This document shows positions 11,801 through 22,574 of a stretch of 64,000 nucleotides of DNA, in pieces. Within the stretch, counting starts at the first letter, position 1, and each line of letters begins with the position of its first letter. The notes under the pieces were generated by a model that was given only the letters and a program-made list of their open reading frames with translations, was not told where the DNA came from and did not search any database. Both the position numbers and the translations under genes were made by a program. Source of the stretch: Procambarus clarkii (Eukaryota; Arthropoda; Malacostraca; Decapoda; Cambaridae); NCBI RefSeq assembly GCF_040958095.1, contig NC_091228.1, positions 6,980,200 to 7,044,199 of the forward strand, read 5' to 3'.

Positions 11801-14318
11801 TTAAGACTTATAAAACATTTGTGTTTATTAACGAATTTACGTGAAATAAACATTGATCTGAGAGAGAGTTGCTCTGTCGTTCAGTCTGTACGGGGTGGGA
11901 GCTCCGTAATTTTTAAAATACAATAATCTTCATTAGAAATTTAAATATGTCTATAGTAAAGTGTTTAAAGTGAAGCTTATATGTCTGTCTTTCTTGAGAC
12001 ATATAAAACATATATGTTTACTAACGAATTCACGTGAAATAAACATTGTTCTGAGAGAGAGTTGCTCGGTCGATCGATCTGTCCGGGGTCGGAGCTCGGC
12101 TATTATAAAAGTACACGTATCTTCGGTTTAAATTTAAATATGCCCATGGTAAGGTATTTAGAATGAAGCTTATATTTCTATCTTTCTTGTGACATATAAA
12201 ACTTTTACGTTTATTAAGGAATCTGCGTGAAATAGGCATGGTTCTGAGATGAATGCTGCGGTTTTCGAGCTCGACGCGCGGCAATGGACGCCATATACAC
12301 ATCCAGTGGGTGTTATTGGACCCCATACCCATTTTATGGGTGGTTGGAGCCCCATACCCATTCTATGGGTGGTTGGAGCCCCATACCCATCCTGTGGGTT
12401 GTAGTGGACGCCATACTCATCCTGTGGGTGGTATTGGACCCCATACCCTTCCTGTGGGTGGATGTGATCCCCATACTCATCCTCTGGGTGGATGTGACCC
12501 TCATACCCATTCTGTGGGTGGTATTGCACCCCTTACTCACCTAACAGGTGGTAGTGGACAATATACCGATCCTGTAGTTGGTATAGTAGACACAATACCA
12601 TCCTGTTTAGAGTAGTTTACCCCATAGACATTCCAATGAACCATCGTTTTCTGTTACCGTTCCTACAAAACATCCTTTAAAGATTTGTAAAGCACCAACT
12701 ATGGTATATAATATTGATTGGTGAAGGACTGTTATTCTATGTAATAATTTTTAGTGCTTATTATAATTTACTAAGAACAACTAATATTTCTCAAAACAAA
12801 ACTACGAACCTTCAATAGGAAGTAGCTGATCTATAATATTCTAAGAGCATGGACAATAGTAGGTAAATTTCACAACCCATGTGGGACCTGAAAAGTACAA
12901 TTTTCCTTATAATTGAACCAATCACGACTATTCTGCTATCTAGGTTGACGGACGGGTACTGTGAGACGCAAGTTGGTACGTGAGGAAGAGTTTGGGCCTT
13001 GGAAAAAAAAGTAACTGGGAATATATCACATATTTACTAATTCATATTCAACATATTGACTTTAAGCATTAAGTCATATATGTGCTGTCTTGTGTGAGAA
13101 CGGGTTGCCAACCCGTTCTCACACAATGGACTCACACGTCTGCACTCCATGCCCGACAAGCTACTGAGCGCTACTATAAAAACATATGTATCTTCACTTG
13201 AGCTATAAATATGTCTATTGTAATGTATTTAAAATGAAGCTCTTATTTCTATCTTGCTTAAGACTTATAAAACATTTGTGTTTATTAACGAATTTACGTG
13301 AAATAAACATTGATCTGAGAGAGAGTTGCTCTGTCGTTCAGTCTGTACGGGGTGGGAGCTCCGTAATTTTTAAAATACAATAATCTTCATTAGAAATTTA
13401 AATATGTCTATAGTAAAGTGTTTAAAGTGAAGCTTATATGTCTGTCTTTCTTGAGACATATAAAACATATATGTTTACTAACGAATTCACGTGAAATAAA
13501 CATTGTTCTGAGAGAGAGTTGCTCGGTCGATCGATCTGTCCGGGGTCGGAGCTCGGCTATTATAAAAGTACACGTATCTTCGGTTTAAATTTAAATATGC
13601 CCATGGTAAGGTATTTAGAATGAAGCTTATATTTCTATCTTTCTTGTGACATATAAAACTTTTACGTTTATTAAGGAATCTGCGTGAAATAGGCATGGTT
13701 CTGAGATGAATGCTGCGGTTTTCGAGCTCGACGCGCGGCAATGGACGCCATATACACATCCAGTGGGTGTTATTGGACCCCATACCCATTTTATGGGTGG
13801 TTGGAGCCCCATACCCATTCTATGGGTGGTTGGAGCCCCATACCCATCCTGTGGGTTGTAGTGGACGCCATACTCATCCTGTGGGATGAGTATGGGATGA
13901 GTATGGATGAGTATGGGATGTGTTTACATCATATATATAATATTAATTGGTGAAGGACTGTTATTCTATGTAATAATTTTTAGTGCTTATTATAATTTAC
14001 TAAGAACAACTAATATTTCTCAAAACAAAACTACGAACCTTCAATAGGAAGTAGCTGATCTATAATATTCTAAGAGCATGGACAATAGTAGGTAAATTTC
14101 ACAACCCATGTGGGACCTGAAAAGTACAATTTTCCTTATAATTGAACCAATCACGACTATTCTGCTATCTAGGTTGACGGACGGGTACTGTGAGACGCAA
14201 GTTGGTACGTGAGGAAGAGTTTGGGCCTTGGAAAAAAAAGTAACTGGGAATATATCACATATTTACTAATTCATATTCAACATATTGACTTTAAGCATTA
14301 AGTCATATATGTGCTGTC

Positions 14319-14501
14319 TTGTGTGAGAACGGGTTGGGGCAGGGACACACACTCGAACACTATATCTTGGATTGTTGTAAAATTGAGCCTTTTAGAGATA
14401 AATCTAAGCTCACTCTGTATGATATGGCAACCTATCTTATTACCATGGATAAATTACCTGAAATCCTTGCACTGTACCCACATTTTGCTTCCAGTAGATG
14501 A
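14319..14501 (+). pseudogene. LINE ORF2 C-terminal fragment (CCHC-type end)
   Basis: The frame reads through the satellite border into CENGLGQGHTLEHYILDC. Taken with an upstream Cys four residues earlier, this gives a Cys-Cys-His-Cys arrangement like that closing many non-LTR retrotransposon ORF2 proteins. The frame ends at a stop at 14501. No reverse transcriptase precedes it; the satellite does. It is a 5'-truncated remnant whose first bases also form the palindrome arm of the satellite units. Confidence 0.55.
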
Positions 14502-14836
14502 ACGACATATGAGATTCAGAAACAAGTAGTGTATTGTGAGGACTAATAATAAACAGAAGCTCCCCTATGACTCTGTAATATCCCCATTGGCCAAACTATT
14601 ATGTATTAACGACAAGACCTACCATTAATGTATGATGACTTACTGTAAATATGTAGCTCTTGTAATAGCACTTTCTCTGTAACTAGCTGACATTGTATCT
14701 ATAAGGTGTGAAGGATTGAAGAAATTGTTTATGTAATAATCTAAGATGAGGTCTGATAAAGACCTTTTGTGCCCTCTATAATGCTTTTGCGCTACCGCTC
14801 ACAGGATGAGTATGGGGTGCACAATAAACTAGCCGC
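14502..14836 (+). mobile_element. LINE 3' untranslated region
   Basis: The sequence between the LINE C-terminal fragment and AGGATGAGTATGGGGTGCACAATAAAC shares its end with repeats at 2445-2582 and 3310-3570. The direct link to a coding end identifies that whole dispersed family as 3' UTR of a non-LTR element. Confidence 0.55.
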
Positions 14837-15510
14837 CTTCGGCGGCAACAATCAAAGATACAATCTTACTTTCCAAGCAATAAATATGTCTGAAAATTTG
14901 TTTGGTGGTCAGGGTTAATTTGTCACCTTGTCCCTCGTGTATTTGTCCCCTTATTTCGTCTTTTATTTTGTGATATTTTTATAAATCTCTGAATGTTCTT
15001 TTAGTAACCTCTTTTATCTGCAGTTTTCTTCAGTCATGTTCTCTTACTTTTCCAAATTCTTAAGAATATAAATTGTTAATCATTCTTCGTATGGGACTAC
15101 GAAGAAAGTCAAACAACAACAGAATAATATCCAAATTAGGGTGTTTGTTTATGAAAACCATAGAGTCGGATCACAACCGGTTGGTCCCGGATTCGATTCT
15201 CGGAGAGGACGAGACGTTAGGGCACATTTTCTTACACCTGATCCTTCTTTTTCCACCTAGCAGTGAATTGAACTGTATTCTTGTACCCGACAACAGTTAA
15301 CAATATAACAATACAAGGAATTGTCTAATCTATTTTTAGATGTATTCTGAACTATAGTATTTTAGAAACTGTATATTTACTACATGATGAAGCAAAGAGT
15401 ATTTTGCTTTGTTGAAGAGAAATCGTTAACCAATAATTGAAAAGACATTGTTGTGAGACAAGTTGGATTGGAGAGTATTTAAGTGTTTTATAATTTTATT
15501 ATTAGTTAAC
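14837..15510. other. No gene or clear repeat seen
   Basis: AT-rich sequence with only short, composition-driven open frames. A GGTCCCGGATTCGATTCTCGG motif near 15183 resembles a tRNA B box, so a decayed SINE may lie around 15160-15260, but I cannot outline it. Confidence 0.4.
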
Positions 15511-15516
15511 TTTATT
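15511..15516 (-). terminator. Candidate polyadenylation signal of the secreted-protein gene
   Basis: On the minus strand this reads AATAAA, about 125 bases after the stop codon at 15641. It is a plausible cleavage signal; there is no transcript evidence. Confidence 0.4.
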
Positions 15517-15640
15517 AACATACCACTCAATATTTTCTAACTTCGAGTGGTATGAGTTTGTTCCAGTAGTTTAAATACTTCACCGATTCTACGCGCGCAT
15601 TAAAAGCTCTCTACACACACTTTCTAGCTGTGCAATCTTA

Positions 15641-16035
15641 TCAGCCTTGAAAAGGGGGATGTGAGGACTGACCAATATTCCGTACGAGAGAGAACCTAAG
15701 GTTGGAAGAGTAATTGGTGTGGGATTCCTCGTTTGGAAGGTTCTTAATGTTTTGGAAGGTTATTAAGGTTACCTTAACGTTGTTGACCTCGAACAAAAAC
15801 TTGAGGGTGACGGGTGAGTTGCTCTTCAGATCGCCACAGTCGCTCTCCGTCTCTTCGTCAACTACTGCCAGGCCGGAGCTGCTGGTGTTCCAACACAGTG
15901 TCCTCATGTTTCCTGATACTGAGAACTTCACTTTTGTGTCCTCTGTTGGCGTCAGAACCAAGGACTCCTCTTTTCCAGACGAAGGAATTCGTACATCAGC
16001 CTTCCCATTGCTTGAGAGCTCTCTGTTTGCCCAGG
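15641..16035 (-). CDS. Secreted-protein gene exon 3 and stop
   Basis: Residues 130-260, from AWANRELSS to the stop after SHPPFQG. The acceptor is TTCCAG, and the split codon from exon 2 is completed to Ala. A TTG in the middle of this exon could be taken for a start; the upstream exons make that unlikely. Confidence 0.75.
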
Positions 16036-17631
16036 CTGGAAATATATGTGAAAAGAGTATTTGTGTGTATGTGAAATGCGCATTTTTGTGTAAGTGTTCG
16101 TGTAAATTTGTGTTTGCATGTGAGTGCTAGTTTGTATATGCAAGACTGTGAATCGAATAATTCAGAGAGTGTGGATGGTTAGTTGTGTGAAAGTGGAAAA
16201 GTGTTTGCATGTGTAAGTTTGTGTATGTGTTTGTACATTTAACAAGGAGATAACCTGTCTTTCATCTATGGAAAAGTGACCTGCTTGTATACTAATTACT
16301 TTGTGTAAACCAATTGTTTCTTGAGTAACCTTACTGATACTACAAGACTTAAATGACACTTGTATTCTCCTCCACGTTATCTTGGTAAGGTCACACGACC
16401 CCCCTTCCCTTCCATCCCCCTCACAGTTGGCTATATCACTGGGCATCAATAAAAACAAATTCTCACAAGCAGCTACTAGAGTTCACATAATTAAATATGA
16501 TCAAACAGAGTGTAGTAAGTAGTGCCAAAATTATGCTATATTTTCATTGAATATTACACTGACACAAATTTATTTAGACTAATTCATGCCCAAAAAAGAC
16601 CACAATAATACAAGACTGACCTTGAGGACACTGCATTAGAATATCAACTTCCTGAATGGTGACAGTCTTTCTTGTTCCAGAAATGTTTGCCTGGGGTCCT
16701 GTGGAGTGCTGAATCTTCCCCTGTACATTCAGCTCCGGTACACTTGCTAAATTCAACTCAGCCTGTAACCACTCATGCTGTGCTAGGTTCTTATACTGCA
16801 TTTTGAAAGTACTTCCTCCTCGTTCAAAATTTATTTCCAAGTCATCATCATTACTTTTCACAAACCCAAACTTAACCGAGTCTTCAAACGTTGTAATTTC
16901 CACGTTCTTCTTGACAGCACACTCTGAAACAGTAACATTAGATCTTCGATGTCTAGCATTATTTCCTCTTCATTGGAATAAGAAATATACATAAAAAAAA
17001 TTCCTAAAATATACTCTTGCCTTACAATAATAACCAACGAAGGTCTGTTGTTGGTCGGGTAGGCAGACCTGAGGCCATATCTTCACGTCTCAAGATCTTC
17101 ACAGCTATGAACAACCCCCTCTTGACCTCCTGGAGAATCTGACCTGACCCAGGAATCTAAATTTTATCTGATATAGCTTTACCCATATTGTTACTGACAC
17201 TGTTCATCCCACATTACTATGCGGCCCGTCATCCTAAGGTATCCCAACGTCAAGAAACTATCGTACTAAAGTGCACCTTGTCCTAACCTACCAGAGGACC
17301 CAAAACAGAAAACGGGACAGAATGTCTATTTCGCGAGCCGCTTATATTTTCTAGTATGACAGTTTTTGGCTTTTGCTTTTTGTGCTATCAACTGCTTGAA
17401 ATCTATTGGAGAATAATGAAAGCAAATCCGTATTGTGAATCTCGTATGAATCTAGTTTTCAAGAGGTAAGGAGGACTCTACTTTCCGTCATAAAGGGAGT
17501 GGACAACAACACGAAGGGACCGTGCCAGTGTCCAGACAGTACTTACCACTGTACAAGTGGGAGTCTGGTGGCACGTCACTTTCCACCACCACCACTACCA
17601 CCATCATCACCATACTCAGCAACATCCTCAT
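15641..17631 (-). CDS. Unrecognised secreted protein, 260 aa, three exons
   Basis: The exons are 17631-17547, 16923-16621 and 16035-15641 on the minus strand, with GT/AG borders and lengths that sum to 783 nt (260 codons plus stop). The N-terminus is MRMLLSMVMMVVVVVV, a strong signal peptide. Four cysteines remain in the mature part (residues 30, 127, 177 and 196), enough for two disulfides, and there are N-glycosylation sequons such as NIS, NTS and NYS. Both halves contain a similar strand pattern: ITTFEDSVKFGFV in exon 2 and LTPTEDTKVKFSV in exon 3. This may indicate two related beta-rich domains. I do not recognise the family, and no catalytic motif is visible. The signal peptide, disulfide potential and sequons suggest an extracellular protein; its role is unknown. 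A CAG lies just before the ATG on the minus strand, so an upstream non-coding exon is possible. Confidence 0.75.
16621..16923 (-). CDS. Secreted-protein gene exon 2
   Basis: Residues 29-129, running from ECAVKKNVEITTF to MQCPQ. The acceptor is TTTCAG and the donor GTCAGT; the exon leaves one base of a split codon. Confidence 0.75.
17547..17631 (-). CDS. Secreted-protein gene exon 1 (signal peptide)
   Basis: It encodes residues 1-28 plus one base: a hydrophobic leader followed by ESDVPPDSHLYS. The donor reads GTAAGT, and joining to exon 2 keeps frame (TAC AGT G|AG TGT). On the minus strand a TATATATAAAA stretch lies only about 25-35 bases before the ATG. Confidence 0.75.
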
Positions 17632-17884
17632 CTTCCCTGCTGGAGACAGAATTTTATATATAAGAACATATGAATAAAGAAAATTGCAGAAGACCTATTG
17701 GCCCATACGAGGTACTTTGTATTTATATACACCTAAACTTATATACATATGTCTATCCTACACTTGAAACAATACACTGACCCCCAGTCTGTTATATATA
17801 TTCAAAATAATTTGTTCTATAAATCAATAATCCTATTTCCAAACTAGTATTTACCCTAGATCTTTGCTAAATCTATTTTTTTCC

Positions 17885-18023
<139 letters not shown>

Positions 18024-18369
18024 TGAGACAAGTGTTTATTTAGACAGCCTAACTTGTTTGTTTTTAACTTGTTTTTAACTTGTTTTTAACTAGTTTTTAA
18101 CTTTCACTTGTTTTATCTAATTAGTTCCTAGTGTTTTATAATAACTTATCCAATTTGTATTTGTCATATTTTAATATTTTAAGTTAAACTTTATATTATT
18201 TATTTAATTTCTGTGTATACATATTTTTCAAATATTTTCTTTTAAGCTAAGATAGCGTAGGATAAGCACATCCTGCTGGAACAAACATAATTAGCCCTAG
18301 TACACAGCCCTACGCGACCCCGCTTGTAACACCTTTTTTTTTTTGAGATATATAGATGTTTTTTGAGAT

Positions 18370-18690
18370 GAAAGAAAATGTAGAATAGAACCAGTGAAGA
18401 GCAGAGGTGCCATAGGCACAATCAGAGAACACTGTATAAACATCAGAGGTCCGCGGTTGTTCAACGTCCTCCCAGCAAGCATAAGAAATATTGCCGGAAC
18501 AACCCTGGACATTTTCAAGAGGAAACTAGATTTATTCCTCCAAGGAGTGCCGGACCAACCGGGCAGTGGTGGGTATGTGGGCCTGCGGGCCGCTCCAAGC
18601 AACAGCCTGGTGGACCAAACTCTCACAAGTCAAGCCTGGCCTCGGGCCGGGCTTGGGGAGTAGAAGAACTCCCAGAACCCCATCAACCTG
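18370..18690 (+). pseudogene. LINE ORF2 C-terminal fragment, second family
   Basis: The translation has INIRGPRLFNVLPASIRNI followed by FKRKLDLFLQGVPDQPG, the usual C-terminal end of non-LTR ORF2 proteins, and continues into an element-specific tail (CTTGGGGAGTAGAAGAACTC). Shorter copies of the tail are at 27258-27360, 28519-28590 and 37825-37945. Confidence 0.65.
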
Positions 18691-18696
18691 GTAGCC

Positions 18697-18950
18697 AGGT
18701 ATATACAGGAGTTGTTACATTCTTGTACAGCCACTAGTACGCGTAGCGTTTCGGGCAGGTCCCTGGAATACGATCCCCGCCGCGAAGAATCGTTGTTACA
18801 ACCAAGTACACATTTTACTGTTGAGTTAAACAGAGGCTACAGTTAAGGATTTGTGCCCAGTAAATGCCTTTTCGGCCAGGATACGAACCCGTGACAAAGC
18901 GCTCGCGGAACGCCAAGCGAGTGTCTTACTACTACACCACGGGGACTATC
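18697..18950 (-). mobile_element. tRNA-derived SINE, family III
   Basis: Read on the minus strand it starts with a tRNA-like head (GTGGTGTAGTAGTAAGACAC, then a GGGTTCG B box) and ends with CCCGAAACGCTACGCGTACT and an AT-rich tail. Other copies are at 23790-24100, 39590-39848, 48888-49151 and 59015-59263, all on the minus strand. Confidence 0.8.
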
Positions 18951-19268
18951 TCTCTCAACTTTCTAGCTGTTACTCTCACTGTGACTCTCTGTCTTCTGTT
19001 GCTTAGGTACTCATTAACCGCCAGTTTCTCTCTGTGTTAACATTGTCCTGATACTACGTTAACTTATATTACGTCGAATATTATAAGTTAACTTTGTATA
19101 TTATGTTAACTTAAAATAACTTAATATACGTTTTTATATAGAATACAAATTTAAGGATTGATACGACTGAAGTTAATCAGATGAGATATAAATAAGGGTT
19201 TAAATATATAACCACAAAATAGGACTAAAAATAGGAAAAATAGGATAGAATGGATTTGGTCTGAGTAC

Positions 19269-19371
<103 letters not shown>

Positions 19372-19534
19372 TCTGCTTAATAACACTGTGACACTGGAGA
19401 CACTGTGTCTTCCCATATTAACAGGGACTTGATGAAATTAACGTCTAAATGACCCCTCACTTGCTCTGGTGCTCTTGGGAGGTGTTGATCTTTGGGGTAT
19501 TTAAATACTCCGAAATTACCATCTCTTTTAAGGG

Positions 19535-19745
19535 TCTGAGCGGTCCGGTCCTCGACCAGGCCTCCACCCCCAGGAAGCAGCCCGTGACAGCTGACTAACA
19601 CCCAGGTACCTATTTTACTGCTAGGTAACAGGGGGCATAGGGCGAAAGAAACTCTACCCATTGTTTCTCGCCGGCGCCTGGGATCGAACCCAGGACCACA
19701 GGATCACAAGTCCAGCGTGCTGTCCGCTCGGCCGACCGGCTCCCA
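19535..19745 (-). mobile_element. tRNA-derived SINE, family I
   Basis: On the minus strand the head has an A box (GGTCGGCCGAGCGGACAGC) and a B box (GGGTTCGATCCCAGG). The body includes AGGTACCTGGGTGTTAGTCA and the 3' part GGAGGCCTGGTCGAGGACC. Its 3' tail is truncated. Other copies are at 31262, 34666, 44716, 45967 and 63480. Confidence 0.9.
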
Positions 19746-19912
19746 TGTCCACTAACTTTTCACCAGAAGCTGAAATGGACCGTTCAATTGGCTAATGAAT
19801 TTGGTGAATATGAACCATTGTTTAAGGAGGGAGTTCACCGGCCCCACTTAACAGTTGGGACAGAAGAGGCAGTGGAACATGGCGTGGTAACATGAACATG
19901 AAGAGAGGCAGA

Positions 19913-20152
19913 GGGGCCTCGTAGCCTGGTGGATAGCGCGCAGGACTCGTAATTCTGTGGCGCGGGTTCGATTCCCGCACGAGGCAGAAACAAATGGGCA
20001 AAGTTTCTTTCACCCTGAGTGCCCCTGTTACCTAGCAGTAAATAGGTACCTGGGTGTTAGTCAGCTGTCACGGGCTGCTTCCTGGAGGTGGAGGCCTGGT
20101 CGAGAACCGGGCCGCGGGGACACTAAAGCCCCGAAATCATCTCAAGATAACA
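19913..20152 (+). mobile_element. tRNA-derived SINE with a different tRNA head
   Basis: The body and tail match family I (AGGTACCTGGGTGTTAGTCA, then AAAGCCCCGAAATCATCTCA). The tRNA-like head is different: GGGCCTCGTAGCCTGGTGG with a B box GGGTTCGATTCCCGC. This looks like head exchange between SINEs. The insertion is complete at both ends. Confidence 0.85.
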
Positions 20153-20439
20153 TCTAACGGATTTAAGAATATTGTTTTAGGTATTCCTGAAGTCGGAATA
20201 ATTTACATTAAAGTTATTGTTTTTAAGTATCAGACATACTTGGATCCTGAATTTCTTCATCTCAACAATGAAAGTGTTGTGTGGGCTAAGATGAACATTG
20301 TACGTGGTGAAAAACAAAGCCAAACTGTTGCTTGGCGACTGACTAAGTCGCCTTAGTCAGAGGCGACTTAGTCAGAGAACTTAATCGATCTCTTGGCTTC
20401 ATTTTGTACCTTCTCCAACTCGTTTAGTCTGCCTTTACC

Positions 20440-20632
20440 AAAGCAAGACATGACAGGGGCAGCATAATCAATAAGAGATCTCACAGTATGCCATGTGATT
20501 ACCACTGGAATGTGACATGTATAATATGATTAAAAATTGTGTACTGCTTGTGAGCCCCTTGGGGGACCTTATATACACGAAGGTAGAAATAGCCTAATTT
20601 ACTCTGTCCTTTTGAGATGTACTTCCTTTACT
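20440..20632 (+). repeat. Dispersed repeat interrupted by a LINE
   Basis: It matches 25768-26040 (AATAAGAGATC, GTGTGCCATGTGATT-like text, GTGAGCCCC, GGGACC). The second copy continues past CTCAATAAACTTACTTGAC. Here the match stops at CTCAATA, the LINE follows, and AAACTTACTTGAA resumes at 22462. Confidence 0.75.
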
Positions 20633-22094
20633 CAATAGGTGCCCTTGAGGAGATACCAACTTTAATCTACAAAAAAGCCTCCAGATCTTTAGCCCCTGCT
20701 ATTGCTTTGCTCTTCAACAAGTCACTTGAACTCCAAACCTTTCCAGATATTCTAAAAAAAGCGAGAGTAACGCCTGTCCATAAATGTGGTGATCTCACAG
20801 ATGTTAACAACTACAGACCTATATCAATCCTGCCAAACTTGTCAAAAATTTTTGAAAAACTAATCTATAAGCAGCTTTACTCATATCTAGCCAAACTCAA
20901 TATACTTAGCCCTTGCCAATATGGCTTCAGGCCCAAAAAAAGCACTAACGATGCACTTATTAGTATGCTTAACTCGATTCATACAGCTCTTGATAAAAAT
21001 GAGTTCCCTGTTGGGTTATTTGTGGACCTGCGTAAAGCTTTCGATACTGTCAACCACCAAAACCTTCTTCTTAAATTACATCATTATGGTGTCAGAGGAC
21101 ACTCCCTACAATACCTCAAATCCTACCTTACTGACAGGCTCCAATGTGTTTCTGTGAATAATACAATTTCTCCCACCCTACCCATCAACATTGGTGTTCC
21201 CCAGGGCAGCATACTTGGCCCTCTCCTCTTTCTCATCTACATTAATGACCTTCCAAATGCCTCCCAACACCTCAAACCAATCCTATTTGCTGACGACACA
21301 ACCTTCATTTACTCCAGTCCTGATCCCCTTGCTCTAAATGCCACAGTAAATACTGAGCTAAATAAAGTCCATCTGTGGCTAACTGCCAACAAACTCACCC
21401 TTAACATTGACAAAACTTTCTATATTCTGTTTGGCAATAAATCCTCTAATCAAATAAATCTCAAAATAAACAATACCCAAATTTGTAACAAATTAGATGG
21501 CAAATTCCTTGGCATTCTCATTGACCACAAGCTGAATTTCCAGGGACACATTCTAAACATATCAATAAAAGTTTCAAAAACTGTGGGCATTCTTTCTAAG
21601 ATTAGATATTATGTACCACGCTCTGCCCTGGTGACTCCCTTATCTATCCATATCTCAACTATGGTATTTGTGCTTGGGGCTCTACTACCCAAAATCACTT
21701 ACGTCCTCTAATTACTCAACACAAAGCTGCGATTAGGACAATATCCAATTCTGGCCCTAGACATCACTCGGTACCCCTACTCAAATCCCTGAATATGTTA
21801 GACATTAAGTCACTGCACATTCTCTCATGTGTACTATACATATACAAAACGCTAAACTGTAATGCCAATCCTGATCTCAAAAGCTTCATAGAAGGTTGTA
21901 ACAGAACCCATGAGCACCACACCAGAAATAAATACAGTTTTGATATTCCTAGAGTACGACTTAATCAAACCAGAAATGCTCTACAAATCAAGGGGCCCAG
22001 AATGTGGAATGACCTTCCCAACCATGTTAAAGACAGTACCTCTCTCAACCAGTTTAAGTTAAAAACGAAGCTATACCTAATAAATTCCCTGTAA
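20629..22094 (+). pseudogene. LINE ORF2 reverse transcriptase, frameshifted
   Basis: The first frame (to 21711) carries reverse-transcriptase signatures in order: NNYRPISILP, QYGFRPKKST, FVDLRKAFDTVNH, GVPQGSILGPLLF and the catalytic FADD at 21286-21297. A frameshift lies near 21640; the C-terminal part continues in another frame and ends at 22094, with GPRMWNDLP as the typical ORF2 tail. The style resembles the Jockey/CR1/L2 group of non-LTR elements, but I cannot fix the clade. The lost N-terminus and the frameshift make this copy non-functional. Confidence 0.88.
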
Positions 22095-22425
22095 CCTACC
22101 TTACCCCTCTATTGTCAACCCATGTATGTTTTTTTTTTTTTTTTTCAAATCAACGCTGTTTTAATGTAATTTTCTGTAATAATTTGTAATTGTATTTGTG
22201 CTGTTTTTTCAACAATGTTCCCCCCTCTTTTACCTCTATTTTTATTTGTACTCAACGCATTTTTTTCTTTTTACCCATTAGTTTTAAGCTTTAGTCAGTA
22301 GTGTTTTTTCCTGCCCGAAACGCTTTGCGTAATAGTGGCTTTAGGCATTGTATGTACTAGCTCCTATCTATAAAGCCAACAAACTTTGTAAAATCTCTTT
22401 ATGTATGTACCTTACCTAAATAAAA

Positions 22426-22461
<36 letters not shown>
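20629..22461 (+). mobile_element. 5'-truncated non-LTR retrotransposon (LINE) with (ATT)n tail
   Basis: The element begins inside its reverse transcriptase and ends with a 3' UTR and about 11 ATT units. It sits inside the repeat that flanks it at 20440-20632 and 22462-22480. No endonuclease or ORF1 is present, as expected after incomplete reverse transcription. The 3' UTR segment CCCGAAACGCTTTGCGTAAT is repeated at 39027-39200. Confidence 0.85.
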
Positions 22462-22463
<2 letters not shown>

Positions 22464-22574
22464 ACTTACTTGAACTTGTATTTGGTGGTTTGCCTTAGTG
22501 TTTACTGCACTCTATGGTGACGGAGAGCAGCATACTGAACCCAGTGGCGGCTTATCGCACACTGAACGGAAGAC

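Larger units (their letters stand above)
4398..14336. repeat. Satellite array, about 1457-bp unit, 6.8 copies
   Basis: Units start with CGTCTGCACTCCATGCCC at 4398, 5855, 7312, 8769, 10223, 11680 and 13137. Spacing is 1457 bp except for one unit of 1454 bp, caused by a 3-bp deletion near 9152. Units differ by only a few bases, so the array is young or homogenised. Each unit holds three diverged sub-repeats of about 195 bp (starting near 4447, 4644 and 4838 in unit 1), a minisatellite of about 33 bp (near 5005-5290) and a palindrome at the unit junction. The last unit lost part of the minisatellite (near 13885-13935). Small open frames recur in every unit but follow the repeat, with no gene-like features. 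Confidence 0.95.

Noticed and set aside
16803-16994. Plus-strand frame over the secreted-protein exon 2
   Set aside because: It is a shadow of the minus-strand exon, which has matching splice sites and phases.
20597-22094. Retroviral or endogenous viral pol gene
   Set aside because: The reverse transcriptase motifs, absence of LTRs, protease or integrase, and the ATT tail fit a non-LTR retrotransposon.
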